DNA of 64,000 nt from positions 62,001-126,000 of the forward strand of contig CAMRHE010000502.1 of the NCBI GenBank assembly GCA_947044405.1, written 5' to 3'. Source of the stretch: Leptodactylus fallax. Lineage: Eukaryota; Chordata; Amphibia; Anura; Leptodactylidae. Each line of letters starts with the position of its first letter. The first letter of the stretch is position 1. This document shows, in pieces, positions 1 to 11,839 of the stretch. The notes beneath the pieces are model-generated. The model saw nothing but the letters and a program-made list of their open reading frames with translations. It was not told the origin of the DNA and did no database searches. The translations under genes and the position numbers were made by a program.

Positions 1-314
1 CTAGCTCCTATGACACGGGCAGGGGTGTCATTCTAAGGGGTCAGTGCTGATGTTTTTTCCCTCATAAACTCTTAATCTGGGTTGCCCCCTGATATACGTC
101 CGCACAGTTCTAATCTAATGGTTTGGTAATTTTTGGGGTTTTTGCCTTTACATTGTGCAAGCAATATTTTTTTTTTATTATTTGGTGGTGATGTAGCCAT
201 ATGAGAGCTTTATTTTTGTGCGATGAGATGTGCTTTTTAATGACATAATTTTGGGGTGCTTATAACTTATTGACTAAATTTTATTAACTCTTTCTGGGTG
301 GGTTGTAAGAAATA
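1..314 (+). repeat. Old interspersed repeat FR1, left piece
   Basis: This AT-rich non-coding stretch closely matches 61440-61760 in the same orientation: the same run of phrases, including 'ttattgactaaattttatta' and 'ctctttctgggtggg', occurs in both. It stops at a TA where the Tc1 element at 317 begins and resumes at 1867, so it is one repeat copy split by a transposon. It has no coding potential. FR1 is my label; the class is unknown. Confidence 0.7.
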
Positions 315-316
315 TA

Positions 317-1866
317 CAGTGGGGAAAAAAGTATTTAGTCAGCCACCAATTGTGCAAGTTCTCCCACTTAAAAAGATGAGGCCGGCCTGTAATTGTCATC
401 ATAGGTAGACCTCAACTATGAGAGACAAAATGAGAAAACATATCTAGAAAATCACATTGTCTGATTTTTTAAGAATTTATTTGCAAATTATGGTGGAAAA
501 TAAGTATTTGGTCACCTACAAAAAAGCAAGATTTCTGGCTCTCACAGACCTGTAACTTCTCCTTTAAGAGGCTCCTCTGTCCTCCACTCATTACCTGTAG
601 TAATGGCTCCTGTCTGACATTGTTATCAGTATAAAAGACTCCTGTCCACAACCTCAAACAGTCACACTCCAAACTCCATTATGGTGAAGACCAAAGAGCT
701 GTGGAAGGACCAGAAACAAAATGGTAGCCCTGCACCAGGCTGGGAAGACTGAATCTGCAATAGGCAAGCAGCTTGGTGTGAAGAAATCACCTGTGGGAGC
801 AATAATTAGAAAATGGAAGACATACAAGACCACTGATAATCTCCCTCGATCAGGGGCTCCACGCAAGATCTCACCCCGAGAGGTCAAAATGATCACAAGA
901 ACAGTGAGCAAAAATCCCAGAACCACATGGGGGGACCTAGTGAATGACCAGGGACTCAGATCCTGCAGTGCCAGACGTGTCCCCCTGCTTAAGCCAGTAC
1001 ATATCCAGGCCTGTCTGAAGTTTGCTAGAGAGCATTTGGATGTTCCAGAAGAGTATTGGGAGAATGTCATATGGTCAGATGAAACCAAAGTAGAACTGTT
1101 TGGTAGAAATACAAATCGTCGTGTTTGGAGGAGAGTGAATGCTGAGTTGTATCCAGAGAACACCATACCTACTGTGAAGCATGGGGGGGGGGGCAACATC
1201 AGGCTTTGGCGGCTGTTTCTCTGCAAAGGGACCCAGGATGACTGATCCGTGTACATGAAAGAATGAATGGGGCCATGTATGGTGAGATTGTGAGTGCAAA
1301 CCTCCTTCCATCAGCAAGGGCATTGAAGATGAAACGTGGCTCGGTCTTTCAGCATGACAATGATCCCAAGCACACCGCCAGGGCAACGAAGGAGCGGCTT
1401 CGTAAGAAGCATTTCAAGGTCCTGGAGTGGCCTAGCTAGTCTCCAGATCTCAACCCCATAGAAAACCTTTGGAGGGAGTTGAAAGTCTGTGTTGCCCAGC
1501 GACAGCCCCAAAACATCCCTGCTCTAGAGGAGATCTGCATGGAGGAATGGGCCAACATACCAGCAACAGTGTGTGCCAACCTTGTGAAGACTTACAGGAA
1601 ACGTTTGACCTCTGTCTATATATCCAACAAAGGATATAACAAAGTATTGAGATGAACATTTGTTATTGACCAAATACTTATTTTCCACCATAATTTGCAA
1701 ATAAATTCTTAAAAAATCAGACAATGTGATTTTCTGGATTTGTTTTCTCATTTTGTCTCTCATAGTTGAGGTCTACCTATGATGACAATTACAGGCCGGC
1801 CTCATCATTTTAAGTGGGAGAACTTGCACAATTGGTGGCTGACTAAATGCTTTTTTTTCCCCACTG
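317..1866 (+). mobile_element. Tc1-like transposon, family A, copy 1
   Basis: The element begins CAGTGGGGAAAAAAGTATTT and ends with the inverted counterpart, TTTTTTCCCCACTG, with TA on both sides (315-316 and 1867-1868). The terminal inverted repeats are long, about 130 bp or more. A second copy of the family lies at 39653-41255 in reverse orientation. It is inserted into FR1, which continues on either side. The transposase inside is broken, so the element is non-autonomous. Confidence 0.9.
681..1655 (+). pseudogene. Tc1-like transposase, broken
   Basis: This is the remnant of a DD34E cut-and-paste transposase, which binds its terminal repeats and inserts into TA. The start is [10 protein letters not shown], as in the other family A copy (40891, minus). 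Visible blocks are a paired-type N-terminal helix-turn-helix, the GRPR-like region (here [10 protein letters not shown]), the first catalytic Asp in WSDETK, and the [10 protein letters not shown] block with the catalytic Glu. Four lesions kill it: a frameshift near 705-718; a 57-bp in-frame deletion near 951 relative to the reverse copy; a frameshift in the G run at about 1187; and a TAG at 1437-1439 where the family has Gln in WPSQSPDLN. The reading frame otherwise ends at 1655. It cannot encode an active enzyme. Confidence 0.88.
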
Positions 1867-2104
1867 TATGTCATTGTTATTTTACATTTAAATTTCTTTC
1901 CATACTGTGTACAGCATAAGTAACATGTTATTTTTATTCTATGGATTGGTACGATTACGTAGATACCTTATTTATGATGTTTTTTTATGCTTTACTAATT
2001 TTGATGAATAAAACTCAGTTCAGGGAAAATGATCAGTTATTTTTACATCGTGTCTTCTGAAAGGCATAACATTTTTATTTTTCTGTTGACAGAGTTGGTT
2101 GAGG
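1867..2104 (+). repeat. FR1 repeat, right piece
   Basis: This continues the repeat interrupted at 314. The segment from 'cagcataagtaacat' through 'ggttgagggc' matches 61815-61975. It ends where the L1 tail begins. Confidence 0.65.
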
Positions 2105-2830
2105 GCTTTTTTTTTTATCAATTCAAATTTTTATTGCAGTTTTATAATAATACAGCAAGATCTGATACAGACCAATAGTGCAAAAAAAAAATAAAAATAC
2201 AAACATACAAACACTAACAAAACAGGCCGGAGCCACCTGAGGAGACCCCAGATGGACCCAGCCAACAAGGTTACAGAGATATTAAGAAAAAGAAAAGGAG
2301 GAAAGAGTGAATGTAGAAGAAAGGAGAACTAGAAAAAGGCAAGAAGAGAGAGAGAGAGAGATAAGAGAGAGAGAGAAAAAAGGGGAGGTAGCTAAAGTCT
2401 GTGAGTAGGGGACGAACAGAAAACAAACCATATAAGGGCCCCAACGAGGGTCCGGGGGAACCAGCCGTGTCAGGTCCCCATCAGAAGGACCTATAATCAA
2501 AAACATAAGGACAGAGATTAGCATAACTGCAGCAATAGCACCATGGCTGACGGTGGACACCCTGCACTGAGTATAACGCTCAGGCCATAGAGGAAGGCCC
2601 ACTGCCCAGAACAGTCTGATACTCTTCTGGGCATTGGAATTCCAACCAATAAAACCAGGTTTTATTGAAGACTTCAACTTTGTCATGCAGGAAAGTTGTG
2701 AGGTTTTCCATGCGTATGATCTCATTGACCTTTAAAATCCAGAGGGAAAAGGGAGGAGGTTCAACTCGCTTCCAGTATTGCAGAATGCAAGCACGGGCAG
2801 CGAGGACCAAAACACGGAGTAGTGAGCGCT

Positions 2831-3540
2831 TTAAGTTCGCACCGAAGACTTGCAATGATGGAGAAGAAACAAAGCAGGGCCCAGATGATGAGATGTCTCT
2901 GTAATTTGCAAAATAATCTGTTTAACACCATCCCAAAACGGGGACAGGACAGAACAGGACCAAAACACATGAAGTATGTCACCCTCTTCCTGCCCACACC
3001 TCCAGCACATCGGTGAAACCTGCGGATAAAACATATGTAGCTTAGTGGCAACCCTATACCAACGGGACAGGATCTTGAAACTGACCTCCTGGTAGCAGGA
3101 ACTGACAGAGGCCTCATGCAAAAGGCGGAAAATACGTTTCCTCTGCTCTTGGGAGAGGGAAAGGGATAAATCCACCTCCCATTTCAGCATGAAGGGTAGA
3201 ACAAAGACTTCAATGGGGTCGATCAGAAGCCTATAAATGACAGAGAGAGAATCGCGGAAAAGGCTGTCCCCCACACAAATTCGCTCCAGAAGCGTAGGTT
3301 CAGACGTATATTCTGTCGGGGTCGGGAGTGAGTTCAGAAAATGACGAAGCTGCATTTCACGCCAAGCGTCAAGAGGAGGCAAGTCAGTCGGGGGTTGAGC
3401 ACTTGGTGACGTCCACCACCCAGAGTCATCTCGGAAGTGACATACTCGATAAACTCCCTGGCAACAACAGTTGCGAAACACCCTATCAAAAATTCCCGGC
3501 GAATAGCTAGGGTTCCCCAAGATAGGATAATACGAAGAGT
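2831..3540 (-). pseudogene. L1 ORF2 C-terminal domain (remnant)
   Basis: ORF2 of L1 elements carries endonuclease and reverse transcriptase. Only the C-terminal part is here. Family landmarks seen are a GNPSYSPG block, LRHFLNSLP, a long helical region, and the Cys/His signature CWRCGQEEGDILHVFWSC, which matches the CxxC...HxxWxC pattern near the end of L1 ORF2. The frame stays open upstream through the minisatellite to 4345, because the repeat units are mostly multiples of 3, but that upstream protein is not meaningful. The catalytic domains are absent from this segment. Confidence 0.8.
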
Positions 3541-3562
3541 CTAGAGGGAGGAAGTGAGAGAG

Positions 3563-4075
3563 GCAAGGTTTGGGGTGCGGTGGATGTTGAGTGTCGCAGT
3601 GGGGGCGGGTGAGGCAAGGTTTGGGGTGTGGTGGATGTTGGGTATCGCAGGGGGGGGCGGGTGAGGCAAGGTTTGGGGTGCGGTGGATGTTGGGTGTCAC
3701 AGGGGGGGCGGTGAGGCAAGGTTTGGGGTGCGGTGGATGTTGGGTGTCGCAGGGGGGGCGAGTGAGGCAAGGTTTGGGGTGCGGTGGATGTTGTGTGTCG
3801 CAGGGGGGGGGCGAGTGAGGCAAGGTTTGGGGTGCGGTGGATGATGGGTGTCGCAGGGGGGGGTGGTTAAGGCAGGGTTTGGGGTGCGGTGGATGTTGGG
3901 TGTCGCAGGGGGGGCGGGTGAGGCAAGGTTTGGGGTGCGGTGGATGTTGGGTGTCGCAGGGGGGGCGAGTGAGGCAAGGTTTGGGGTGCGGTGGATGTTG
4001 GGTGTCGCAGGGGGGGCGGGTGAGGCAAGGTTTGGGCTGCAGTGGATGTTGGATGTTGCAGGGGGAGGGGAGGGG
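3563..4075 (+). repeat. 51-bp minisatellite, about 10 units
   Basis: The unit starts 'gcaaggtttggggtgcggtg' and ends in a G run plus 'cgggtgag'. Unit starts are at 3563, 3614, 3666, 3716, 3767, 3820, 3872, 3923, 3974 and 4025, so lengths are 50-53 bp. The length variation falls mostly in the G run. The array sits inside LINE A ORF2 sequence, and one minus-strand frame stays open through all units. Confidence 0.92.
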
Positions 4076-4662
4076 CGTTGGCAGAAAAAGCCTCCAAGCA
4101 AAGAATATCCTCTGTGATAAGGAGCAGGGATTATGTGCCCAGCACTGTAAGGGTAGCTCATGCCAGGCCCATATAACCTTAGTACACTGCTGCTCAAACC
4201 AGCACATTACAGTCAGGGGCGCACCGCTAATGAGGCGAAGTGAGGCGGCTGCGCCAGGCGGCACTGTTCGGGGGGCGGCATTTTTACTATTTAATGTAAA
4301 CCAGCCCAGGCGGCCTGTCCTGGGCTGGTTTACAAGACGTCTCATCTCAGCGCAGGCGGCGATACAATGACGTCATCACGCCGCCTACGCTGAGACACAG
4401 ACGTCGCAGACAAGAAGAGGAGGCGGCGGCGGCTGCATCAAGGCATCGCAGGTGAGTATAACTTTTTTTTTATATATATAAATAGGCCGTAACCTGTTGG
4501 AGCATCCCCGGCAGGTCAGGGCCTATTTATTTACCTACCCCGCGTCTGCTCGTGGCCGCCCCCCACTTCCCCTTCTGCTATGGGCCGCAGAAAGGGAAGT
4601 GGATGCCGCTGTGAGCGGCCGCGGGGGATCGGTAAGTTAGGCCGCAGGCCGCAAATACTACT

Positions 4663-4706
4663 ATTATTATACTCCGGGGTCTATTCAGACCCCGGAGTAT
4701 AATAAT
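4663..4706. repeat. Perfect 20-bp inverted repeat with 4-nt loop
   Basis: The arms ATTATTATACTCCGGGGTCT (4663-4682) and its exact complement (4687-4706) flank the loop ATTC. The core resembles the palindromes at 4945, 32930 and 27641. Confidence 0.95.
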
Positions 4707-4944
4707 CGGAGGCCTAGGGTTGGTGAGGGAACATAAAAACCAGTGTTACTCACCTCCTGCAATCCGATGTAACTCTGAGCAGGCTTGAGGCCTCTGGTAA
4801 CGTCATCAGGTCGCGTCGCCGGCCTGATCACGTGACGTGTGTGCGCAATTAAACAGGGCCGAAAGCTGCAAGGAGTGCACCGGTGTCCAGGATAGATTAG
4901 TAACTCTGGTTTTTATGTTTGTATTCTCCCCTGGGTCTCCAATC

Positions 4945-4982
4945 ATTATACTCTGGGGTCTGAAAAGACCCCAGAGTATAAT
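4945..4982. repeat. Perfect 17-bp inverted repeat with 4-nt loop
   Basis: The arm ATTATACTCTGGGGTCT (4945-4961), loop GAAA and exact complement (4966-4982) lie immediately upstream of the 30-bp minisatellite. The same arm sequence occurs at 32930. Confidence 0.95.
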
Positions 4983-4998
4983 AATAGTTCATGGGTTG

Positions 4999-5600
4999 GC
5001 CACTATGGGGCATAATACCCTGTGCAGGGACCACTGTAGAGTATAATACCCTGTGCAGGGGCCACTCTGGAGCATAATACAAGTGCAGGGGCCACTATAG
5101 AGCATAATACCGGGTGCAGGGGTCACTATGGAGCATAATACAAGTGCAGGGGCCACTATGAAGCATAATACCAGTGCAAGGGCCACTATGGAGGATAATA
5201 CCAGTGTAGGGGCCACTATGGAGCATAATACCAGTGCAAGGGCCACTATAGAGCATAATACCAGTGCAGGGGCCCGGAGCTACAGGGCTGGAGCATAATA
5301 CCAGTGGCCACAAAAAGTGCTAGGGGCCACTGTGGAGCATAATACCGTGTGCAGGGGCCAATATAGAGCATAATACCGTGTGCAGGGGCCAATATGGGGC
5401 ATAAAACTGTGTGCAGGAGTTGCTGTGGAACATAATACCGTGTGCAGTGGCCAATGCGGGGCATAATACCGTGAGCAGGGGCCACTATGGAGCATAATAC
5501 CGTGTGCAGGGGCCGCTGAGAGGCATAATACAGTGTGCAGGGGCTGCTGCGGGCCATAACACTGTGTAATACTGTGTGCAGGGGCTGCTGTGGAACATTA
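4999..5600 (+). repeat. 30-bp minisatellite, about 20 units
   Basis: The consensus contains 'ggggccactatggagcataa' followed by 'taccgtgtgca' or 'taccagtgca'. Units are degenerate and about 30 bp long. Related wording (gccactgtggagcattatac) forms the array in the hAT-like element at 32463-35586. Short open frames through it are by-products of unit length. Confidence 0.88.
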
Positions 5601-6779
5601 TAATGTGTGTAAATGGGGCGCTATAAACATGGGCTATGGCACCTGTTTATATTATACGCTGTCTGTTTATAGTGACCGTGTGATGTAATTGTAGCCTTGT
5701 CACATAATGTAGACATGTACAGAACGAGGCTGCAGTTACATTACATGGCCGCTATGAGATGAATGACACTATGTAAACAGAGAAGCGGTCACAGCGCTTA
5801 CACAGGTACCATTCAAACAGCTGATCAGTGGGGGTCCTGGGTTTTTGAACCCCACTGATTAGTTTATTAATGACCTGGAAAACCTTTTAATTAGTTAACA
5901 CCTGGGGTATTATTAATAAGGGGCACTATTTATACAGGGTACACACGGACATTATTAATAAGGGGCACTATTTATACAGGGTACACACGGATGTTATTAA
6001 TATAAAGATGCACTTGGGGGTATTATTCATTATGGGGGGTTATATCATATATTATATAATTGGGGTAGCAGCAGGATGGGCGTGCAGGTGAGGACAATGT
6101 GGGTTGGATGCCTAGAAAAGCGAGGAGTCAAAGATGTCTGTGTTGCAACCTTTACAGAGACAAGTCACAGCTGGAAGAAGTGGTCATGGCGGTCCAAAGG
6201 GAAGAGAAGGGAAATGTGAAGGATTAGTCAGAGACGTCACCTGTAAGTCACAAAATGTTACTGCCCTGTATTCACCTAAATGATAGAGGATAAATACCTG
6301 AGTGATGGGGGTCTGTCTGCTGAGACCCCCACTGAGCCTGAGAATTGGGTTTTTTCCCCCCACTAGGTGGGAATCCAGCCTGACCGCAGCCATATATATA
6401 GGTGTGTCACTTGCTGGATGGACGAACCCGCGTGGCTCTCATTCACTTCAATGGGAGTGCCAAAGATAGCCGAAGTCCCGTCCTCAGCTATCTGCGGCGC
6501 TCCTATTATAGAGAATGGGGGCCACGGGGGCTCGTCCATCCACCAAGCAGAAGATATGTGAAGTTACTTTCATTGTTAATGCCGTGTTGTTGATCTGATA
6601 CTGAAGTAATACAGGAAGAAGAATTCTTATAAACTGTTTTATAACTTTGTGTATTGTGTATATTGTGCGACGATAACAGTGTGTTAAACTAGTAGCATGA
6701 AAACTGTTTTTTTTTTTTTGCGGGGGGGGCGTCTTTCTATAGTCCGCCTCAGGCAGCAAAGAGGCTAGGTTCACCACTG

Positions 6780-8985
6780 GGAGCAGAGTCTAAGCGTGGG
6801 GCCAATGGTGAGGTGTGAATGGAGGGGTGTCAAAGAAGGTGAGGTGTGAATGGAGGGGTGTCCGCCTGCAACAGAACTGTAGAGAATGGTTGAGAGCTTA
6901 TTTTTGGGGGTAGGAGCTATACTTTTTATTGGTCTCATTTTGGGGTTCATCTGACTTTTTGATCATGTGTTATTGAACATTTTGTGAGGCGAAAAATCAT
7001 TATTTCCTGCGTTTTGCTACGTTATTTTTTTTTTCCATTGTTCACCGTGCGGGTTAAATAATATTTTAGTTTTATTGTTTGGGTTTTTATGAACACGGTT
7101 ATATCAAATATGTACTGTTTTTATTTTTATTTTTTTTTCGTAATAAAATATTTTAGATGGAAAAATTAAATTCGGAGGGCTTTATTCATTTATTAGCATG
7201 TTTAAAATTTATTTCTCTTTTTTTGCATTTTTTTGTCTCATTAGGGGACCTGACCCAGCGATCTTCTGATGGCTGGTTCAATAGCTATACACCACATTAA
7301 ACATGTATTGCAGTGTATAAGGAGGCAGTGAGCCTATGGGCAGGATCAACCAGATATGTGGCAGAACAGACTAGTGGTCACTGATTGGACCTAGGGATGC
7401 CAAATCAGAACACTGCCCCCCCCCCCCAAACACGCCTTGGAGGGTCCAATCAAGGCCCCAATATATAGTAAAACCCATGAGATGACTGCAGCATCTTAGG
7501 GATTAACACCCGCGATTGGAGCTCAGCTTTGACCATGAGTGTTAGAGGAAAGTGTCAGCCATATATAACGGCTGAACCCTGCTAGGAACTGGGTGTCCAT
7601 CATGCTTCCACCATGATAGTACAGCGGTTCGCAGGAAGTCCTTCCTGACTGTGTCGTATGATTATGGCGGAGGTCAAGAAAGGGTTAAAAAAAAAACAAA
7701 AAAAACCCTACAATATGCCCCCTTTCCTATATAAAAAAATAAAAACAATACAAACTAATATAAAAGAATACACCATCAGTATCAATGCATTTGTAACAAA
7801 CTGTACATTAAAACTAAAACAATAAGTTATCCCACATGGAGAACATTGATAAAAAAAAACTCCAGAAGTAACAATTTTTTGCCATTTCACCTATAAAATA
7901 TGGAATAAAAGGGAACAAAAAGTCATGCATAGTCCAAAGTGGTACCAATAACAACAATAACACAGCTTGACCCACAAAAAAATAAGCTGACAACCAACTC
8001 CGTCAATAGATAAATAAAATATATAAATTATAGACAGTCCAAAATGGTGTCATTAGAAAATGCATATTATCCCAAAAAAAACAAGCCCTCAATTGACTAC
8101 ATCACCAGAATATTTAAAAAAATAATAGCTTGAACAATACGACAACAAACGAAAAATAAAATTGGCAAATCTTTAGGGCAAAACTGGTTTTGGTAGAAAG
8201 CAAATGTATAAGCTGTGCAAGTGTATATCAGGGTACACTCCAGACTTAGAGATTATGAGGGAAAATAAACCAGAAGTGACCCCCAGAGTGACCCTCCCAA
8301 TCACAGGAGCTACTGGAGAAATAGTAAGGAATTTGGTGTTCCCAATGTACTCCGCACAGCTTACATATTCACTGTTCTCCATCAGCTGTGCATCCATATC
8401 TTGGAAAACTAATGCTCACTACACCCCTAGATAAATTCTTTGAGGGATGGTGGAGTGAAGCTTTTAAAATGGGGTCACTCCCTAGGGGATTCCTCTTTAC
8501 TAGAACCTCCGGGGCCCTGCAAATGTGAAATGGCGTCCGGATACCAAACATCTAAATCTGTGCTCCAAAAAACAAACAGATCTTCTTCCCTTCTGAGCCC
8601 GGCTGTGCCCAAACAGCAGTTTACACCCACATATTACATTGTTAAATACATTATCCTGGGTAAAAGTGTCATACATGTGAGCATAACCTGCAGTTTATAT
8701 GATGGAGCGCTATGTGGTCTTTGGAGCGCAGATTAAAATGATTGGTTTTTGGATGCCATGTCTCGTTTGCAGAGACGCTAAAATCTTTCCTACAAAATGG
8801 GTCACTTGTTAGAGAATTCCAATTTACTGATACCTCCAGGGCTCTGCAAAAACAACATGGCGTCCAAAAACCAGTCCCTCTAAATCTATTCTCAAAATCT
8901 AAAGAGCGGAGTGCTCCTTCCTTTCTGAGCCCTGCTGTGTGCCCAAACAGCAGCTTATGCCCACATATACAACTTTAATGAACCC
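6780..8985. repeat. FR1 repeat sequence in both orientations
   Basis: 6809-6862 holds a direct repeat of about 25 bp ('ggtgaggtgtgaatggaggg'). From about 6885 to 7330 the sequence runs in the same sense as 61960-62310. From about 7680 to 8640 it runs in the opposite sense and matches 14340-15560 closely. Around 8640-8680 it is palindromic, since phrases such as 'cagcagtttac...ccacat' reappear inverted. No gene is seen; small open frames here are not conserved. Confidence 0.7.
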
Positions 8986-8989
8986 AGGG

Positions 8990-11464
8990 TAACCCTTTCA
9001 AAAGTTTTAGGGAGGAGAAGCATTTTGAATGCTGCGATCCTCCCCAACCAGGATATCTCAGTCAATCTCATTCTATCTGCCTCAGTCTGCAAGGACTGAA
9101 GAAGGGGAAGATAGTTTGCTAGATACAAGAAAGAGTGAGCAGGGGTGAGGTGAATTCCCAGGTATTGGACACTTTCCTGTCTCCAGTCAAAGGGATAGTG
9201 CTGTTTAAGTAAAGAGATTTCTGAATCTGGGAGATCCAGCAGGAGGATCTGGGTCTTGGTTAAGTTCAACTTACTTGTATAGTAAGACAAGGAGCTAAAT
9301 GAATCAATTAAATCAAGAGTGGCCTTAATAGAAGGTAGTGGGTCAGTTAAAGATAGGATAATGTCGTCAGCATATAACGAGATGGTGTGGGTGCGACCAG
9401 CTATGGCAACCCCTCGGACATTGGGGTGACTTCTTAGGGAACAGGCCAGGGGCTCTATAGAAAGTATAAATATAAGGGGGGATAAAGGGCAACCCTGCCG
9501 GGTACCATTAGTAATTTCAAAGTGAGTAGACCGGGCCCCGTTGACAAACACCCTCGCAGAAGGCACAGAGTAAAGAGCGGATGTAGCCGATAGAAACGCC
9601 CCTCCCAGACCCATAGCTCATAGTGCCGAGAAGGCGAACGACCAGTGGATATGGTCGAACGTCTTCTCGGCATTGAATACCAGCATCACAGAAGGGATTC
9701 CACCCCGTTCAATATGATGCAAAAGGTTTAACACCCTCCTAGTATTGTCCAGAGCCTGTCGACCAGCAACAAAGCCTACCTGATCAGGAGAGACTAAGAG
9801 GGGTATCAACGGGGCCGGTCTACGGGCCAAAAGTTTTGCATAAATCTTTACATCAGAGTTAAGCAGGGAGAGGGGGTGAAAGTTTTGAGGAGAATCAGTG
9901 AACTTCCCTGGTTTAGGAATTGTGACAATGAGACCTTCTTGATTTTCCTTAGGAAAAGAGCCCGTGGTCATAGCAGAATTTAAAAATTTTACTAAATGAG
10001 AAAGTAAAATAGGGGTAAAGGTTTTGTGATGTTCATTTGTTAGTCCATCTGGTCCTGGGGATTTTCTAACAGGCAGGGAGGCAATCACCTCAGCAATCTA
10101 TTCGGCAGAGATGGGTCTATTAATATGTTGTGACTGGAAAAGGGAGAGGGAAGGAAGGTTAAGGGACTGTAAAAAAGAAGATATAACCAAATCAGAGGGA
10201 CAGTGAGAGGAAGGGTCGTCTCGGAGATTATAGAGTTTAGCATAATATCGACAAAATTGGTCAGCCATATCCGTTGGATTAATCAATTTCCCATTAGATA
10301 CGGGGTCATAAAGAAAAGGAATACGGGATTTAAGGTGCCTTTGCTTCAATTTAGCCTCTAGTAATCTACCCGCACAATTCCCTTGGGAGTAATATTTAAT
10401 ATTATGTTTTTTCAAAGATTTTTCATAGTCAAACAGCAGCAGATCACGTAATTGTTGCCTAGAGAGGAGGAGCTGCTCAGCATGAAACGGGGGAAGGAGC
10501 AGACTTATTTAGTTGCTCTTTTTTTCTTAAGATCCTCAAGAAGTCTGGATAGCTGAGTTTGATGTTGCTTCTTAACTATATGTCCTAACCTAATAAATGA
10601 CCCTCTTATGCAGGCCATATGGGCCCAAATGGGGTTGATCCCCATATCAGGGGGGTCATTAGAAGTAAAGTAATCTTTAAGATCCCTTTACAATGAAGCC
10701 CTATGAGTGGGATGTGAAAGAAGAAAGACATTACATCTCCATAAATATGTTGGAGGGGACTGGTCACTCTCCGCCACAGAAAGAGAGACTGGAGCGTGGT
10801 CAGACCATTTGATTACTCCAATCGCAGACTGAGTTGCTGCAGTTAACCACAACCTATCAACAAGAAACAAATCAATTCTAGAGTGGCTATTGTGTACCTT
10901 AGAGTAGTAGAAATAATCTCGTTCAGTGCTATGATGGGCACGTCAGACATCATAAAGGTCATGTTGGTTCAGGAAGTCTTGCAGCGAGGGTCCTCCCCTG
11001 TGGGATATGGATGATGAATCCATAGAGTGGTCCACCATTAAATTAAAATCTCCACAGAGGAGGAGTCGTCCCTGCTGGATCCGGGAGACAATACGCATAA
11101 CCTTGTTAAAAAAATGAATTTGATGGCTATTTGGGGCATAGACTGTAACCAAAGTACATAGTACATTATTAAGATACCCTACTAAGGTCATATATCAACC
11201 CTTAGTATCAACTTTTTCCACCAACGGCTGAAAACAGACAGTATGCTTGAAAGCAATTAGAACACTCCTGGATTTAGAGGAGTATTGGGACTGGTACATG
11301 ACGGGATAGTTAGGGTTGCTGATCTTGTGAGCGTCCTTGCAGAAGAGGTTTGTCTCCTGGACGCAAAGTACATCACAGGAGAGGGACCTAGCCTCCAACC
11401 TCATGCTTGGGCAGTTTAGGCCCCTAATATTAATAGAAGCAAATCTAATAGACATGGCACACAA
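8990..11464 (-). pseudogene. L1 ORF2: AP-like endonuclease and reverse transcriptase, broken
   Basis: ORF2 nicks target DNA and copies its RNA by target-primed reverse transcription. The N-terminal endonuclease is recognisable from MSIRFASINIRGLN (about 11455), CVQETN with the catalytic Glu, TVYAPN, GDFN, SRIDLF and SDHAPV (about 10800). A linker follows. The reverse transcriptase shows KSPGPDGL, IPKPGK, the palm A block FNAEKTFD (about 9670), NGTRQGCPLSPLIF and the catalytic YADD (9363-9374), then the thumb to IAAFKMLLLPK. The first Asp of palm motif A is Asn here (codon 9672-9674). Stops and frameshifts fall between about 11200, 10900, 10430, 10090 and 9615. It is truncated at 8990. Confidence 0.9.
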
Positions 11465-11839
11465 GGATAAGCAAGCTTAAGAAAAACTTACCACACCAGG
11501 AGAGAAGGGTGAGCCCGCACTGCTCTCGCATATAAAAATGACCACCGCCTAGCATCCATAACTCCAGTGATGTACTAAACACCTGCAAATAAAGAAAGAA
11601 CTGAAAACATAGAGGGGAGAAAGGTAACCAAAAAACATCTGAGAACCAGAGGCAAAAATAGAAAGCCAATAGTCCAGTAAAGGCAATCATCGTGCCTAAA
11701 CAAGAAGTAGAGGAATAAACAGTCGTAAAACCAAGCAACAAGAGTTGACAAAATCAGAAAAGTCACCCTAACATTGGGACTAGAAAAAAAGGGCACCTCA
11801 GCAGGCAGCTTTCCCGTGAGAAGCTACAGTGTGCCACAG

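Larger units (their letters stand above)
2105..4213 (-). mobile_element. L1/Tx1-type LINE A, 3' part (minus strand)
   Basis: On the minus strand this runs from the C-terminal half of ORF2 through a 3' untranslated region to a poly(A) tract, seen as a T run at about 2108-2117 on the plus strand. It is interrupted by a 51-bp minisatellite. The 5' part of what may be the same LINE lies at 8986-13165, and the intervening 4.8 kb is a hAT-like element plus FR1 repeat. Roughly 200 codons between the two ORF2 parts are missing, so either the element suffered an internal deletion or these are two LINEs in the same orientation. Confidence 0.7.
4214..6779. mobile_element. hAT-like non-autonomous element 1
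   Basis: It begins CAGGGGCGCACC and ends GGTTCACCACTG, whose complement is CAGTGGTGAACC. These are imperfect inverted termini of the CAGNGGYG type common in hAT elements. No matching 8-bp target duplication is seen (ATTACAGT on the left, GGAGCAGA on the right). It has no transposase. Inside, in order, are GC-rich sequence, two perfect palindromes (4663-4706 and 4945-4982), a 30-bp minisatellite, a duplicated segment of about 42 bp near 5909-5990, and other non-coding sequence. Its layout parallels the element at 32463-35586. Confidence 0.6.

Noticed and set aside
2831..4345. A 504-codon minus-strand frame as a novel Pro/His-rich protein
   Set aside because: Only the C-terminal half is real, as a dead L1 ORF2. 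The Pro/His-rich part is the 51-bp minisatellite read through.
4999..5600. Small open frames with repeated CTGIMLHSGP-type peptides
   Set aside because: A product of the 30-bp minisatellite.
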